This document shows, piece after piece, positions 8,958-15,777 of a stretch of DNA of 64,000 nucleotides. The notes below the pieces were generated by a model. It did no database searches, had not been told where the DNA came from, and saw only the letters and a program-made list of their open reading frames with translations. This DNA comes from an uncultured Clostridia bacterium. GTDB lineage: Bacteria > Bacillota > Clostridia > UBA1381. The stretch spans positions 26,950-90,949 of the forward strand of contig CANQKM010000010.1 of the NCBI GenBank assembly GCA_947624485.1. The letters run 5' to 3'. The first letter of the stretch is position 1, and the number at the start of each line of letters is the position of its first letter. Both the position numbers and the translations under genes were made by a program.

Positions 8958-10496
8958 CTATTCAAAATATTTTCTGTCAAGACTGCGGTACTGTATCGCT
9001 TCGGCGATATGCGCCGCTTTTATATTTTCGCTGCCTTCGAGGTCGGCTATTGTACGCGCGACCTTTAAAATCCTGCCGTGCGCCCGCGCGCTCAGACCGA
9101 GGTTGTCGAACGCGGCTTTTAGCATCGCATTGCTCTCGTCGTCAAGCGGACAGTATTTCTGCAGCATACCCGCATCAAGCTGTGAGTTTGAGTATATGCT
9201 TAAATCCTTGTACCGCTCAAGCTGAACCATGCGCGCCTTGTTCACACGCTTTTTGACCTCCGCGCTTGTCTCGCCCTTTGTTGTTGAGCTTAAATCATCG
9301 TAATCGACATTCGGCACCTCCACCTGTATATCGATTCTGTCGAGAAGCGGACCGGAGATTTTACTGCGGTACTGGTTTATCTGCATCGGCGTACACGTGC
9401 ATTGCCTGCGCGTGTCGCCGAGGTAGCCGCACTTGCACGGGTTCATCGACGCTATGAGCATGATGTTGCACGGATATGTAAGCGTCGCGTTCACGCGCGA
9501 TATTGTGACAACGCCGTCCTCAAGCGGCTGACGCATTATTTCAAGCGTCGAGCGGCTGAACTCCGGCAGCTCGTCGAGGAACAGTATACCGTTGTGCGCG
9601 AGCGACAGCTCGCCCGGACGCGGAACGGTGCCGCCGCCCGACAGTCCCACAGCCGAAATGGTGTGGTGCGGACTGCGGAACGGCCGCTTTAATATGAGCG
9701 GCTCGTCCTTGCTCAAAAGTCCGGCTATGGAGTGTACCTTTGTTACCTCCAGCGCCTCGTCGAACGTGAGGTCGGGCAGTATCGACGGCATACGCTGCGC
9801 GAGCATTGTTTTGCCCGTGCCGGGACTGCCGATAAGGAGTACGTTGTGGTTGCCGGCAGCCGCTATCTCAAGCGCACGCTTGACGTTTTCCTGACCTTTG
9901 ACGTCGCAGAAGTCAAGCACCGACGCCGCCGACTGCGCGAAATATTCCGTCAGGTCAACCGTGTGACGCTGTATTTTTTTAATACCTTCAAAATGATTGA
10001 ACAAATCCTCGAGCGACTTTACGGGGTAAACGTTCACGCCGTCTATGACAGCCGCCTCGTCGGCGTTTTCGGCAGGCACGAACATTTCCGTAAATCCCTC
10101 TCTGTACGCCGATATGACCATCGGCAGCACGCCGTTTATGCCGTTTACCGTGCCGTCGAGCGACAGTTCGCCGAGGAACACGCATTTTTTGATGTAATTT
10201 TCGTCAGCCGAAAATCTGTCCATAGCTCTTAAAATCGAAACAGCCATAGGCAGGTCATAGCCCGAGCCTTCCTTTCTCTGCGCCGCCGGTGCGAGATTGA
10301 TTATTATGCGCCGCGCCGGGAATTTGAAGCCCGTGTTTTTTATTGCGGAGCGCACGCGCTCCTTCGCCTCCTTGACGGCTGCGTCGGGCAGTCCCACGAT
10401 GTCGAACGCGGGCATACCGTTTGAAATATCCGTTTCGACCGATACGGGAAAACCGTCAATTCCCGCCAGTCCGCGCGAGTAAACCTTTGATAGCAT
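8958..10496 (-). CDS. comM: ComM/YifB-family AAA+ ATPase (Mg-chelatase-like)
   Basis: 512 residues: an N-terminal Lon-protease-like fold domain (about 20-170), a central AAA+ domain with Walker A GSPGTGKT and Walker B ILFLDELPEF, and a C-terminal Mg-chelatase-type lid. In naturally competent bacteria ComM is a helicase promoting branch migration during recombination of incoming DNA; in Clostridia its role is inferred. CGGAGG ribosome site. Second gene after gtrA, 11 nt apart. The stop is next to the panD terminator. Confidence 0.93.
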   Translation of the reverse strand: MLSKVYSRGLAGIDGFPVSVETDISNGMPAFDIVGLPDAAVKEAKERVRSAIKNTGFKFPARRIIINLAPAAQRKEGSGYDLPMAVSILRAMDRFSADENYIKKCVFLGELSLDGTVNGINGVLPMVISAYREGFTEMFVPAENADEAAVIDGVNVYPVKSLEDLFNHFEGIKKIQRHTVDLTEYFAQSAASVLDFCDVKGQENVKRALEIAAAGNHNVLLIGSPGTGKTMLAQRMPSILPDLTFDEALEVTKVHSIAGLLSKDEPLILKRPFRSPHHTISAVGLSGGGTVPRPGELSLAHNGILFLDELPEFSRSTLEIMRQPLEDGVVTISRVNATLTYPCNIMLIASMNPCKCGYLGDTRRQCTCTPMQINQYRSKISGPLLDRIDIQVEVPNVDYDDLSSTTKGETSAEVKKRVNKARMVQLERYKDLSIYSNSQLDAGMLQKYCPLDDESNAMLKAAFDNLGLSARAHGRILKVARTIADLEGSENIKAAHIAEAIQYRSLDRKYFE

Positions 10497-10507
10497 AATT
10501 TCCTCCG

Positions 10508-11014
10508 TTAATTTTCATTTGTGGATTTTCTGCGGCTGAACACGAACAGCTTCATTGCCGCAAACGTTATCGGCGTTCCTATGATCGCCGCGAATATGTA
10601 GGCGGTGGTGCGGTGCAGTCCGAGAGCCGTGAATAAAAATACGAAAATATATTGAAACGCGAAATTCGGTATATAGCTGAGCGGAAATTTTACAAACCTT
10701 CGCAGCGTCGGTTTGACGTGGAAGGTGTATTTCGAGTTCAGGAAGAACGACGTCACGATGCTTATTATATATCCGCATATGAAGTTGACGTTTGTGCGCG
10801 CTGCAAGTATTCTGTACGCGCTGCCGACCGGCAGAAGCCGCGCGGTGAGTATGTCCAGAAGCGTGGCGGACGCTACGGAAATGACCGTGTTTATTATGCC
10901 CATAAGCATAAAGGTCAGAAACTGAACGGTCAGAAACGGACGCACCGTCCGCATCGCGCGCGGAGAAATATGGTTTTCGAGCCGTACGCGCAGATCCGAT
11001 AAGACCTTATCCAT
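10508..11014 (-). CDS. GtrA-family membrane protein
   Basis: 168 residues from the ATG at 11014 (AAAGGGTGG upstream), with four predicted membrane helices in the GtrA/DPMS-like arrangement: VQFLTFMLMGIINTVIS, a second helix near ICGYIISIVTSFFLNSKYTF, and two more in the C-terminal half ending RRKSTNEN. Family members are thought to flip polyprenyl-linked sugars or assist cell-surface glycosylation. An alternative upstream in-frame extension lacks a ribosome site. Probably co-transcribed with comM. Confidence 0.85.
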   Translation of the reverse strand: MDKVLSDLRVRLENHISPRAMRTVRPFLTVQFLTFMLMGIINTVISVASATLLDILTARLLPVGSAYRILAARTNVNFICGYIISIVTSFFLNSKYTFHVKPTLRRFVKFPLSYIPNFAFQYIFVFLFTALGLHRTTAYIFAAIIGTPITFAAMKLFVFSRRKSTNEN

Positions 11015-11045
11015 GCAGACCACCCTTTCGCAGATATATAAATAT

Positions 11046-11074
11046 ATTATATAACAAAAAAGCAATAAAAACAA
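11046..11074 (-). promoter_or_regulatory. Promoter of gtrA-comM
   Basis: Minus strand TTGTTT, 17-nt spacer, TATAAT, ending about 30 nt before the gtrA start. The -35 is weak. Confidence 0.55.
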
Positions 11075-11131
11075 TAGCTTTTTTTGTCGGAATATGACAT
11101 AAGAATTAAATGAAAATAATCCGTAAAAATA

Positions 11132-11160
11132 TTGACATTTTCGTCTTGCTATGGTAAAAT
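11132..11160 (+). promoter_or_regulatory. Promoter of tRNA-fMet
   Basis: TTGACA, 17-nt spacer, TAAAAT with an upstream TG, about 30 nt before the mature tRNA 5' end. Confidence 0.85.
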
Positions 11161-11191
11161 ATATAAGCACCGAAAAGGTGAAACGCTATAT

Positions 11192-11267
<76 letters not shown>

Positions 11268-11268
11268 T

Positions 11269-11320
11269 ACCGAGTGTTCACATTGGATTTGAGTGATCCA
11301 AATGGACACTCGGTTTTTTT
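11269..11320 (+). terminator. Terminator of tRNA-fMet
   Basis: Two-part stem: outer ACCGAGTGT/ACACTCGGT and inner ATTGGAT/ATCCAAAT, followed by T7. Confidence 0.9.
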
Positions 11321-11455
11321 ATTCGCATAAATCCGTCTGTGCCGCATAGTGAACAGCTATGCTCTCTCTATAAGCTGCTGCCACTTTCGTTTTTCGGCAG
11401 GAGTTTGCACACACGACCTACCGTAAACAATTTTTTCAAAAATCACTCCAAACTA

Positions 11456-11486
11456 TTGACTCGTTCATGGGTGAACGTGTTATAAT
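11456..11486 (+). promoter_or_regulatory. Promoter with palindromic operator upstream of the GLUG gene
   Basis: TTGACT and an extended -10 TGTTATAAT with a 19-nt spacer. The spacer contains a perfect inverted repeat CGTTCA-TGGG-TGAACG (11462-11477) positioned like a repressor operator. The gap 11321-11455 holds nothing else I recognise. Confidence 0.6.
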
Positions 11487-11557
11487 TATAATATCTATGA
11501 AGAAAAATGTCAATATGCAGCATATTTACAATAAAATTATAACCGGAGGAATGAACG

Positions 11558-12294
11558 ATGAGAAATCGAATTTTAAGCTTAACTGTTGCGTTTGCGATGA
11601 TATTAACATTTATTCCGGCGTTTTCGCTGACCGCGTCGGCGGCATTTGCCGGCGCAAACGGCGGCAGCGGCACGGAGGACTCCCCGTATGAAATTGCCGG
11701 CTTGGAGCAGCTTGAGGCGTTTGTGAATATATTAACAAAGGCAACGGCAGCGGCGAGTATTTTAAGCTGACGGCGGAGATAGATATGTCGGCAAAGTACA
11801 GCGAGGGCGGCACATCATGGACGCCGATCGGAACGTATTCAAGGATGTTTAAAGGCGAATTTGACGGCGGCGGTCATACGGTAAAAGTGTTGTTATATAC
11901 CGATAGTGACGATTTTAATTATGTAGGCTTATTTGGAGCGTTAGGCAACAGCTACGGCACGATAAGAAATCTCGGCGTATCGGGTTCAATAAGCAGTACT
12001 GCCGCTATATCTGCTATCGGCGGCGTTGTGGGAGATAACTGGGGTATAATAGAAAGCTGTTACAGCAGCGTAAATATCAACGGAAAGGGTTCGATCGGCG
12101 GTATTGCGGGAATGAATACACTTGGATCGATAGTAAACTGTTATAATACGGGCGATATTATAAACAGTCCGACATATGACGATGACGGAACGGGAGGTAT
12201 TGCCGGTGACAATTACAGTGGGATAATGAGCTGCTATAACACGGGAAAGATAACGCTTGCCATAGCCGCCGCAGACGCGGCGGCTTTAATTTAA
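11558..12294 (+). pseudogene. GLUG-repeat secreted protein, frameshifted and 3'-truncated
   Basis: Starts well: CGGAGG ribosome site, ATG, a signal peptide (residues 1-29, ending TASAA) and a mature N-terminus GTEDSPYEIAGLEQLEAF. Near 11727-11734 the frame shifts by one base: the first frame stops at 11770 while the matching continuation (NKGNGSGEYFKLTAEIDM...) runs to 12294. A single lost A in the AATATATTAAC stretch would explain it. The second frame contains GLUG motifs such as GGIAGMNTLGSIVNCYNTGDI-type units. The end is unnatural: the last ten residues are coded by a terminator hairpin. Such proteins usually continue into further repeats or surface-anchoring domains. It could still be a sequencing error plus a real truncation. 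Confidence 0.75.
12264..12292 (+). terminator. Intrinsic terminator fused to the GLUG remnant
   Basis: Stem AGCCGCCGC/GCGGCGGCT with an AGAC loop, followed by TTAATTTAA. It stands immediately before tRNA-Ala(GGC) and its sequence is read as codons by the truncated GLUG frame. Confidence 0.7.
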
Positions 12295-12296
12295 TC

Positions 12297-12372
<76 letters not shown>

Positions 12373-12373
12373 C

Positions 12374-12411
12374 GTCGGCGCGAACGTCGCAACGTTCGCG
12401 CCGACTTTTTT
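12374..12411 (+). terminator. Terminator of tRNA-Ala(GGC)
   Basis: Perfect 14-bp stem GTCGGCGCGAACGT/ACGTTCGCGCCGAC, CGCA loop, T6. Confidence 0.93.
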
Positions 12412-12510
12412 ATTTCATAAAATCGTGTTCGCCCGCAGCGCGCAAAACAAAACGAGCGGCCGTGAAGGTCGCCCGTACGGAGGCTTAATAGATTTTACAG
12501 GGGAGGTATT

Positions 12511-13269
12511 TTAATTTAAGCCATTGGCTTCATTTATTTTTGCCAAAGTCTTTGGTCCTATATTTTGAACACAAACCTCCGTCCAAGAGTGCATAACATC
12601 ATCCCAATACCAATTTTTATCTTCTGACAACTGATATTTAACTGTACCCTCTGTTGTCGGTATGGACTTCATTGCCATCCATTCCGCACCCCAGTGTCCT
12701 TCTCCTGTTATCTGATTTACATAGTAACCTTCATTATTTATGCGCATACCCGCTGAATCAACTTGGTCTCCAACATCACCTGAGAATACTAAACCTGTTA
12801 CATTTGTCATTGTAACCGTGGTATTACCGACACCCGTTACCGTAACGCCCAAGTCCGGCGCAACTCCCTGTCCTTCGCCAAGCACGCCGTGCGGCCCTTT
12901 TTTCAGCACTACCGCTGTACCGTCCGCCTTTATAACGGTGTCGCCTTCTCTTGCAAGGCGGTTATCGCGCGGCTGACCTTCGTAGATTGTGATAGCTCCG
13001 TCGGTATTTGCGGGTTCGGGCGGTTCTTGTGATGTGCTGATTGTGATCGTATTATTTGTAAATCCGACCGTAAATCCGCCGACCGCGCCGGCAACGTCGC
13101 GGAGCTTGAAGTAGGTGCTGTCATTTATGTTATAACCCTCTATTGATTTGGCAGCACCGTCAACTTTAATCGGAAACGGGTTCGCAGTTACGGCGTACTC
13201 AACCGCAAAGCCGGTAAGGGCGGAACAGATAATGCCGCCTATGATAAAACCTAAAGTAAATCTTTTCAC
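12511..13269 (-). CDS. Secreted/anchored protein with copper-amine-oxidase-N-like domain
   Basis: 252 residues from a GTG at 13269, chosen because GGGGG lies 8 nt upstream; the frame stays open to 13365 without a ribosome site. N-terminal hydrophobic segment (about 5-25, FTLGFIIGGIICSALTGF), then a short copper-amine-oxidase N-terminal-like module (NPFPIKVDG ... STYFKLRDVAGAVGGFTVGFTNNTITIS), a linker EPPEPANTDG, and a C-terminal half I do not recognise (YVNQITGEGHWGAEWM, WYWDDVMHSWTEV). The CuAO-N module in Clostridia is a surface stalk without oxidase activity. Function unknown. The GH26-like protein at 24221 carries a fuller version of the same module. Confidence 0.75.
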   Translation of the reverse strand: MKRFTLGFIIGGIICSALTGFAVEYAVTANPFPIKVDGAAKSIEGYNINDSTYFKLRDVAGAVGGFTVGFTNNTITISTSQEPPEPANTDGAITIYEGQPRDNRLAREGDTVIKADGTAVVLKKGPHGVLGEGQGVAPDLGVTVTGVGNTTVTMTNVTGLVFSGDVGDQVDSAGMRINNEGYYVNQITGEGHWGAEWMAMKSIPTTEGTVKYQLSEDKNWYWDDVMHSWTEVCVQNIGPKTLAKINEANGLN

Positions 13270-13290
13270 AAAAATTCCCCCTTCCCGGGT

Positions 13291-13319
13291 ATTATACACC
13301 GAAGCGGCGGAAAAATCAA
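13291..13319 (-). promoter_or_regulatory. Promoter of the 12511-13269 gene
   Basis: Minus strand TTGATT, 17-nt spacer, TATAAT, ending 21 nt upstream of the GTG start. It is divergent from, and close to, the promoter at 13330. Confidence 0.75.
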
Positions 13320-13329
13320 GGAGGCGATA

Positions 13330-13358
13330 TTGCAATAAATGACATAATGTGATACAAT
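13330..13358 (+). promoter_or_regulatory. Promoter of tiny-ORF locus 1
   Basis: TTGCAA, 17-nt spacer, TACAAT. The 31-nt block 13328-13358 matches 13662-13692 (locus 2 promoter) at 25 positions, including the spacer, which holds a palindrome ACATAATGT. Confidence 0.75.
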
Positions 13359-13424
13359 AAAACAAGCCGAAAGGCTCGGGTATTGACAGCGAGCGGTAGG
13401 CGGTTGTTTCGGAAAGGAAATATT

Positions 13425-13487
13425 ATGAGCGAAATAACGATAAACCTTATCTTAATTTTGCTTATTGTATGGATAATCAAGAAATAA
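13425..13487 (+). CDS. 20-residue hydrophobic peptide, toxin-like (locus 1)
   Basis: ATG at 13425 behind AAAGGAA. Twenty codons: a short polar start (MSEITIN), a Leu/Ile/Val run and the ending WIIKK. A single short membrane helix with a basic C-terminus is the general form of type I toxins (Fst/Ldr/BsrG-like), but no family match is claimed. The stop overlaps the shared hairpin at 13484-13513. It faces an antisense promoter at 13596-13624. A second, related peptide is coded at 13759. Confidence 0.55.
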   Translation: MSEITINLILILLIVWIIKK

Positions 13488-13589
13488 CCGCCCTATATCG
13501 GTAAGGCGGTTATCTGGGTAGAATAATCTTTTCTACACATTTAATTATACTACTGAAATAGAAACAACCGTTTTGCCGCTCCTATCTTT
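13480..13589 (-). ncRNA. Candidate antisense antitoxin RNA, locus 1
   Basis: Predicted about 110-nt RNA from the minus-strand promoter at 13596-13624, running toward the peptide gene and overlapping its 3' end. Its 5' part contains CGGTTGTTTC, identical to the sense 5' UTR at 13401-13410 (a 10-bp inverted repeat on the DNA). No ORF of note. Inferred from promoter, hairpin and position only. Confidence 0.45.
13484..13513. terminator. Shared hairpin between sense and antisense RNAs, locus 1
   Basis: Stem ATAACCGCC/GGCGGTTAT with a 12-nt loop, beginning in the last codon of the peptide gene. T-rich tracts are weak on both sides, so termination is probable rather than certain. The GGCGGTT arm repeats the motif in the sense 5' UTR (13399-13405). 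Confidence 0.5.
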
Positions 13590-13595
13590 ACCTTG

Positions 13596-13624
13596 ATTAT
13601 ATCACTAAAAAATATGTATGTCAA
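13596..13624 (-). promoter_or_regulatory. Consensus antisense promoter, locus 1
   Basis: Minus strand TTGACA, 17-nt spacer, TATAAT: an exact sigma-A consensus, stronger than the sense promoter, as expected for an antitoxin RNA. Confidence 0.8.
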
Positions 13625-13663
13625 GCACATCTTTGCGGGTGTGCTTTATTTATGGATACAGTA

Positions 13664-13692
13664 TTGCATCAAACGACATTATGTGCTATAAT
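13664..13692 (+). promoter_or_regulatory. Promoter of tiny-ORF locus 2
   Basis: TTGCAT, 17-nt spacer, TATAAT; the spacer holds GACATTATGTG, matching locus 1. Leader of about 60 nt to the ATG. Confidence 0.78.
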
Positions 13693-13758
13693 GGCACACG
13701 GAAGAAAGATGGCTTATTAAGGGCGGTTCGTCACTCTCTTATACAAGGGGGTGATATT

Positions 13759-13836
13759 ATGGAAATTGTCGAAATGATTGTGACATTATTGATTATAATA
13801 GCACTAATCGAATTGATAAAATACATAAAAAAATAG
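13759..13836 (+). CDS. 25-residue hydrophobic peptide, toxin-like (locus 2)
   Basis: ATG at 13759 with a strong AAGGGGGTG site. Twenty-five codons: MEIVEMIV, a Leu/Ile-rich membrane segment, and the basic end KYIKK. Similar in plan to the locus 1 peptide (hydrophobic helix, IKK terminus) and driven by a paralogous promoter. The stop abuts the shared hairpin at 13831-13866, and an antisense promoter lies at 13917-13944. General resemblance to Fst-type or holin-like type I toxins; the specific family is not established. Confidence 0.6.
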   Translation: MEIVEMIVTLLIIIALIELIKYIKK

Positions 13837-13866
13837 CCGCCCCCACGACCAATGCAGCGGCTATTT
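13826..13866. terminator. Shared hairpin and minus-strand terminator, locus 2
   Basis: 10-bp stem AAATAGCCGC/GCGGCTATTT with a 16-nt loop. On the minus strand it is followed by a T7 run, making a strong terminator for the antisense RNA; on the plus strand the tail is only TTTAGC. Confidence 0.75.
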
Positions 13867-13910
13867 AGCTCGTATTGGACGAACCGCCTTTAAAGCGGAA
13901 GCCTCTTTCT
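13826..13910 (-). ncRNA. Candidate antisense antitoxin RNA, locus 2
   Basis: Predicted about 85-nt RNA from the promoter at 13917-13944 to the strong terminator at 13826-13866, overlapping the 3' end of the peptide mRNA. Its 5' part contains GGCGGTTCGTC, the same 11 nt as the sense leader at 13722-13732 (DNA inverted repeat with 13878-13888). Confidence 0.5.
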
Positions 13911-13916
13911 TCTTTT

Positions 13917-13944
13917 ATTTTAACATAAAAATAATATTTGTCAA
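13917..13944 (-). promoter_or_regulatory. Antisense promoter, locus 2
   Basis: Minus strand TTGACA, 16-nt spacer, extended -10 TGTTAAAAT. Confidence 0.72.
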
Positions 13945-14049
13945 TAGCAAAAATGTATTTTGTTTTTACATAAATATGAGTGAAAATGTGTCGGCGGACG
14001 GACTGTATATATGAAAGCGCTTTTAATTGAAGGATAAGAGGGGGTAAAT

Positions 14050-14601
14050 ATGGACAGTGAGATGAGCGGAGAGGAATTGGCCGCATTTATGCGAGACGAG
14101 CCGGAACGCGCATTCGCGGCGCTTGTCGAAAGGTACGGCGGCGTTGTTAAGACCGTCTGCGCGAACACTCTTTCGGGATTTTGCCGCGAGGACATAGAGG
14201 AAGCCGTCGCGGACAGCTTTATAGGTCTGTGGCGGTCGCTCGATAAGCTCGCCGGCGCGCAGTCGGTGAAGGGATATATTATCGGAATAGCGCGCAACAG
14301 TGCAATAGACAAATTGAAGGCGGCTAAAAAGTCCGTGCCGCCGGTCGTGATTGATGATGATATTGACGCTGATATGACGGACGAGGTCGCGCGGCGCGAG
14401 AATATTGAAACGGTGCGCAGAACAATCTACAATATGCCGCCGTTCGAGCGTGAGGTGTTTGTGCGGCGGTACTACCTCTACGAGCGCGTAAAGTCAATCG
14501 CGGAGCATATGGGCTGCGGCGAAAAGAAGGTCGAAAACATACTTTACCGCTACAAGGAAAAGCTGAAAGCCGAATTGATAAAGGGAGGCGTTAATCTATG
14601 A
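14050..14601 (+). CDS. ECF-type RNA polymerase sigma factor
   Basis: 183 residues: sigma region 2 (RAFAALVERYGGVVKTVC ... DIEEAVADSFIGLWRSLDKL) and region 4 (MPPFEREVFVRRYYLYERVKSIAEHMGC, helix-turn-helix). Directs polymerase to an unknown regulon. GGGGGT ribosome site. The 3' end overlaps the anti-sigma gene (ATGA), the usual sigma/anti-sigma coupling. The environment suggests a surface or envelope signal, but the target promoter is not visible. Confidence 0.93.
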   Translation: MDSEMSGEELAAFMRDEPERAFAALVERYGGVVKTVCANTLSGFCREDIEEAVADSFIGLWRSLDKLAGAQSVKGYIIGIARNSAIDKLKAAKKSVPPVVIDDDIDADMTDEVARRENIETVRRTIYNMPPFEREVFVRRYYLYERVKSIAEHMGCGEKKVENILYRYKEKLKAELIKGGVNL

Positions 14602-15698
14602 GTGGAATTGATGAAATCATGCAAAACATTGAAATTGAGGACGACTGCTGCGAGCCGCTGACAAACGCGGAGCGTAACCGTATTCTCCACCTGATAAGCA
14701 AAAAGACGGGCGTTGTACCGAAGAAAAGGAAACATCACGTTATGCGTACCATGCTTATCGCCGCGTGCGTCACCGCGCTGCTTGCCGTTACGACCGCGCT
14801 CGCGGCGTACTATCTGGAGCTTGAAAAGCCGCTCGGCGATATGCTGGGCGTTACCGAGGAAAACTTTGATGAAATAGAAAATGCGGTTGACACTCCCGTA
14901 TGCTCAGTCACGGATAACGGCGTTACGGTGAACGTGCTGCAAACGCTCGCCGACTCGCGGACGGTCTACGCGGTGTTTGAAGTGGTCGCGCCGGAGGGGA
15001 CGGAACTGAAACAGTGGTACGAGTTTGAAAGGTATCATTTTGAACCGTCGGACAGCTGGGATCATCCGGAGAAATACAGCTCGTTTGCAATGGATGTATC
15101 GGTCGTTGAGGCGGACGGCAACAGAATGAAGTGCATAGCGACGGCAGAAGGCTTTGCGTCGGAGCTGCACGACTGCGAATGGTCGCTGACGCTTGAAAAC
15201 ATAAGCGAGCATGTAAGCTATGAGCCGGAGCATGAATGGAACAATATTATTGAAGGCAAATGGCAGCTTACGTGGAACTACAGCAGCGAAAAAAATCCCG
15301 ATATGCGTGAGTTTAGCGTCAATATCCCGATGGAATGTGAGGAGCGTAATATAACCGTTACCGATATAACGCTGTCACCGCTGTCGGCACAATTTGTCGT
15401 ACGGAGCGAGCTGACGGAGGACGAGGCGGCAAACATCAGGGAGAACGATCGGGCGAACCTTGATATATTCAGCGGCATAGAACCTTATATATCCGCGGCG
15501 AATTTGTCCGTAAAAATGAAGGACGGCACGGTAATAGACTGGCAGAACGCGAAACCGTTCCGCACGGGCGGTTTCCCCGAGGGAGAAAACTGTATGATAT
15601 TCCGATATTATATGCGTTTTAACAACATAGTCGAAGTAGACGATATTGAGGGCGTTATAGTGAACGGCAGGGAAATAAAAATCGAAGATTTGCTTTAA
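14598..15698 (+). CDS. Membrane anti-sigma factor (DUF4179-like)
   Basis: 366 residues: a cytoplasmic N-terminal 48 residues that would hold the sigma factor, one membrane helix (about 49-68, MLIAACVTALLAVTTALAAYY), and a beta-rich extracytoplasmic region. The GDMLGVTEENFDEIENAV segment just after the helix and the later domain resemble clostridial DUF4179 anti-sigma proteins. ATGA overlap with the sigma gene. The signal sensed outside is unknown. Confidence 0.85.
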   Translation: MSGIDEIMQNIEIEDDCCEPLTNAERNRILHLISKKTGVVPKKRKHHVMRTMLIAACVTALLAVTTALAAYYLELEKPLGDMLGVTEENFDEIENAVDTPVCSVTDNGVTVNVLQTLADSRTVYAVFEVVAPEGTELKQWYEFERYHFEPSDSWDHPEKYSSFAMDVSVVEADGNRMKCIATAEGFASELHDCEWSLTLENISEHVSYEPEHEWNNIIEGKWQLTWNYSSEKNPDMREFSVNIPMECEERNITVTDITLSPLSAQFVVRSELTEDEAANIRENDRANLDIFSGIEPYISAANLSVKMKDGTVIDWQNAKPFRTGGFPEGENCMIFRYYMRFNNIVEVDDIEGVIVNGREIKIEDLL

Positions 15699-15702
15699 CT
15701 TG

Positions 15703-15730
15703 AAGCTCCCGCACAGCGCGGGAGCTTTTT
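15703..15730 (+). terminator. Terminator of sigma/anti-sigma operon
   Basis: AAGCTCCCGC/GCGGGAGCTT, ACAGC loop, T-run. Confidence 0.92.
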
Positions 15731-15777
15731 CGTGTGCGCGAATATAATAAACAAAAGGGTAAAAGGAGTTGTTTATT

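Noticed and set aside
13484..13866. CRISPR-like repetition
   Set aside because: The recurring GGCGGTT motifs are inverted hairpin arms of two loci, not evenly spaced direct repeats; there are no cas genes in the window.
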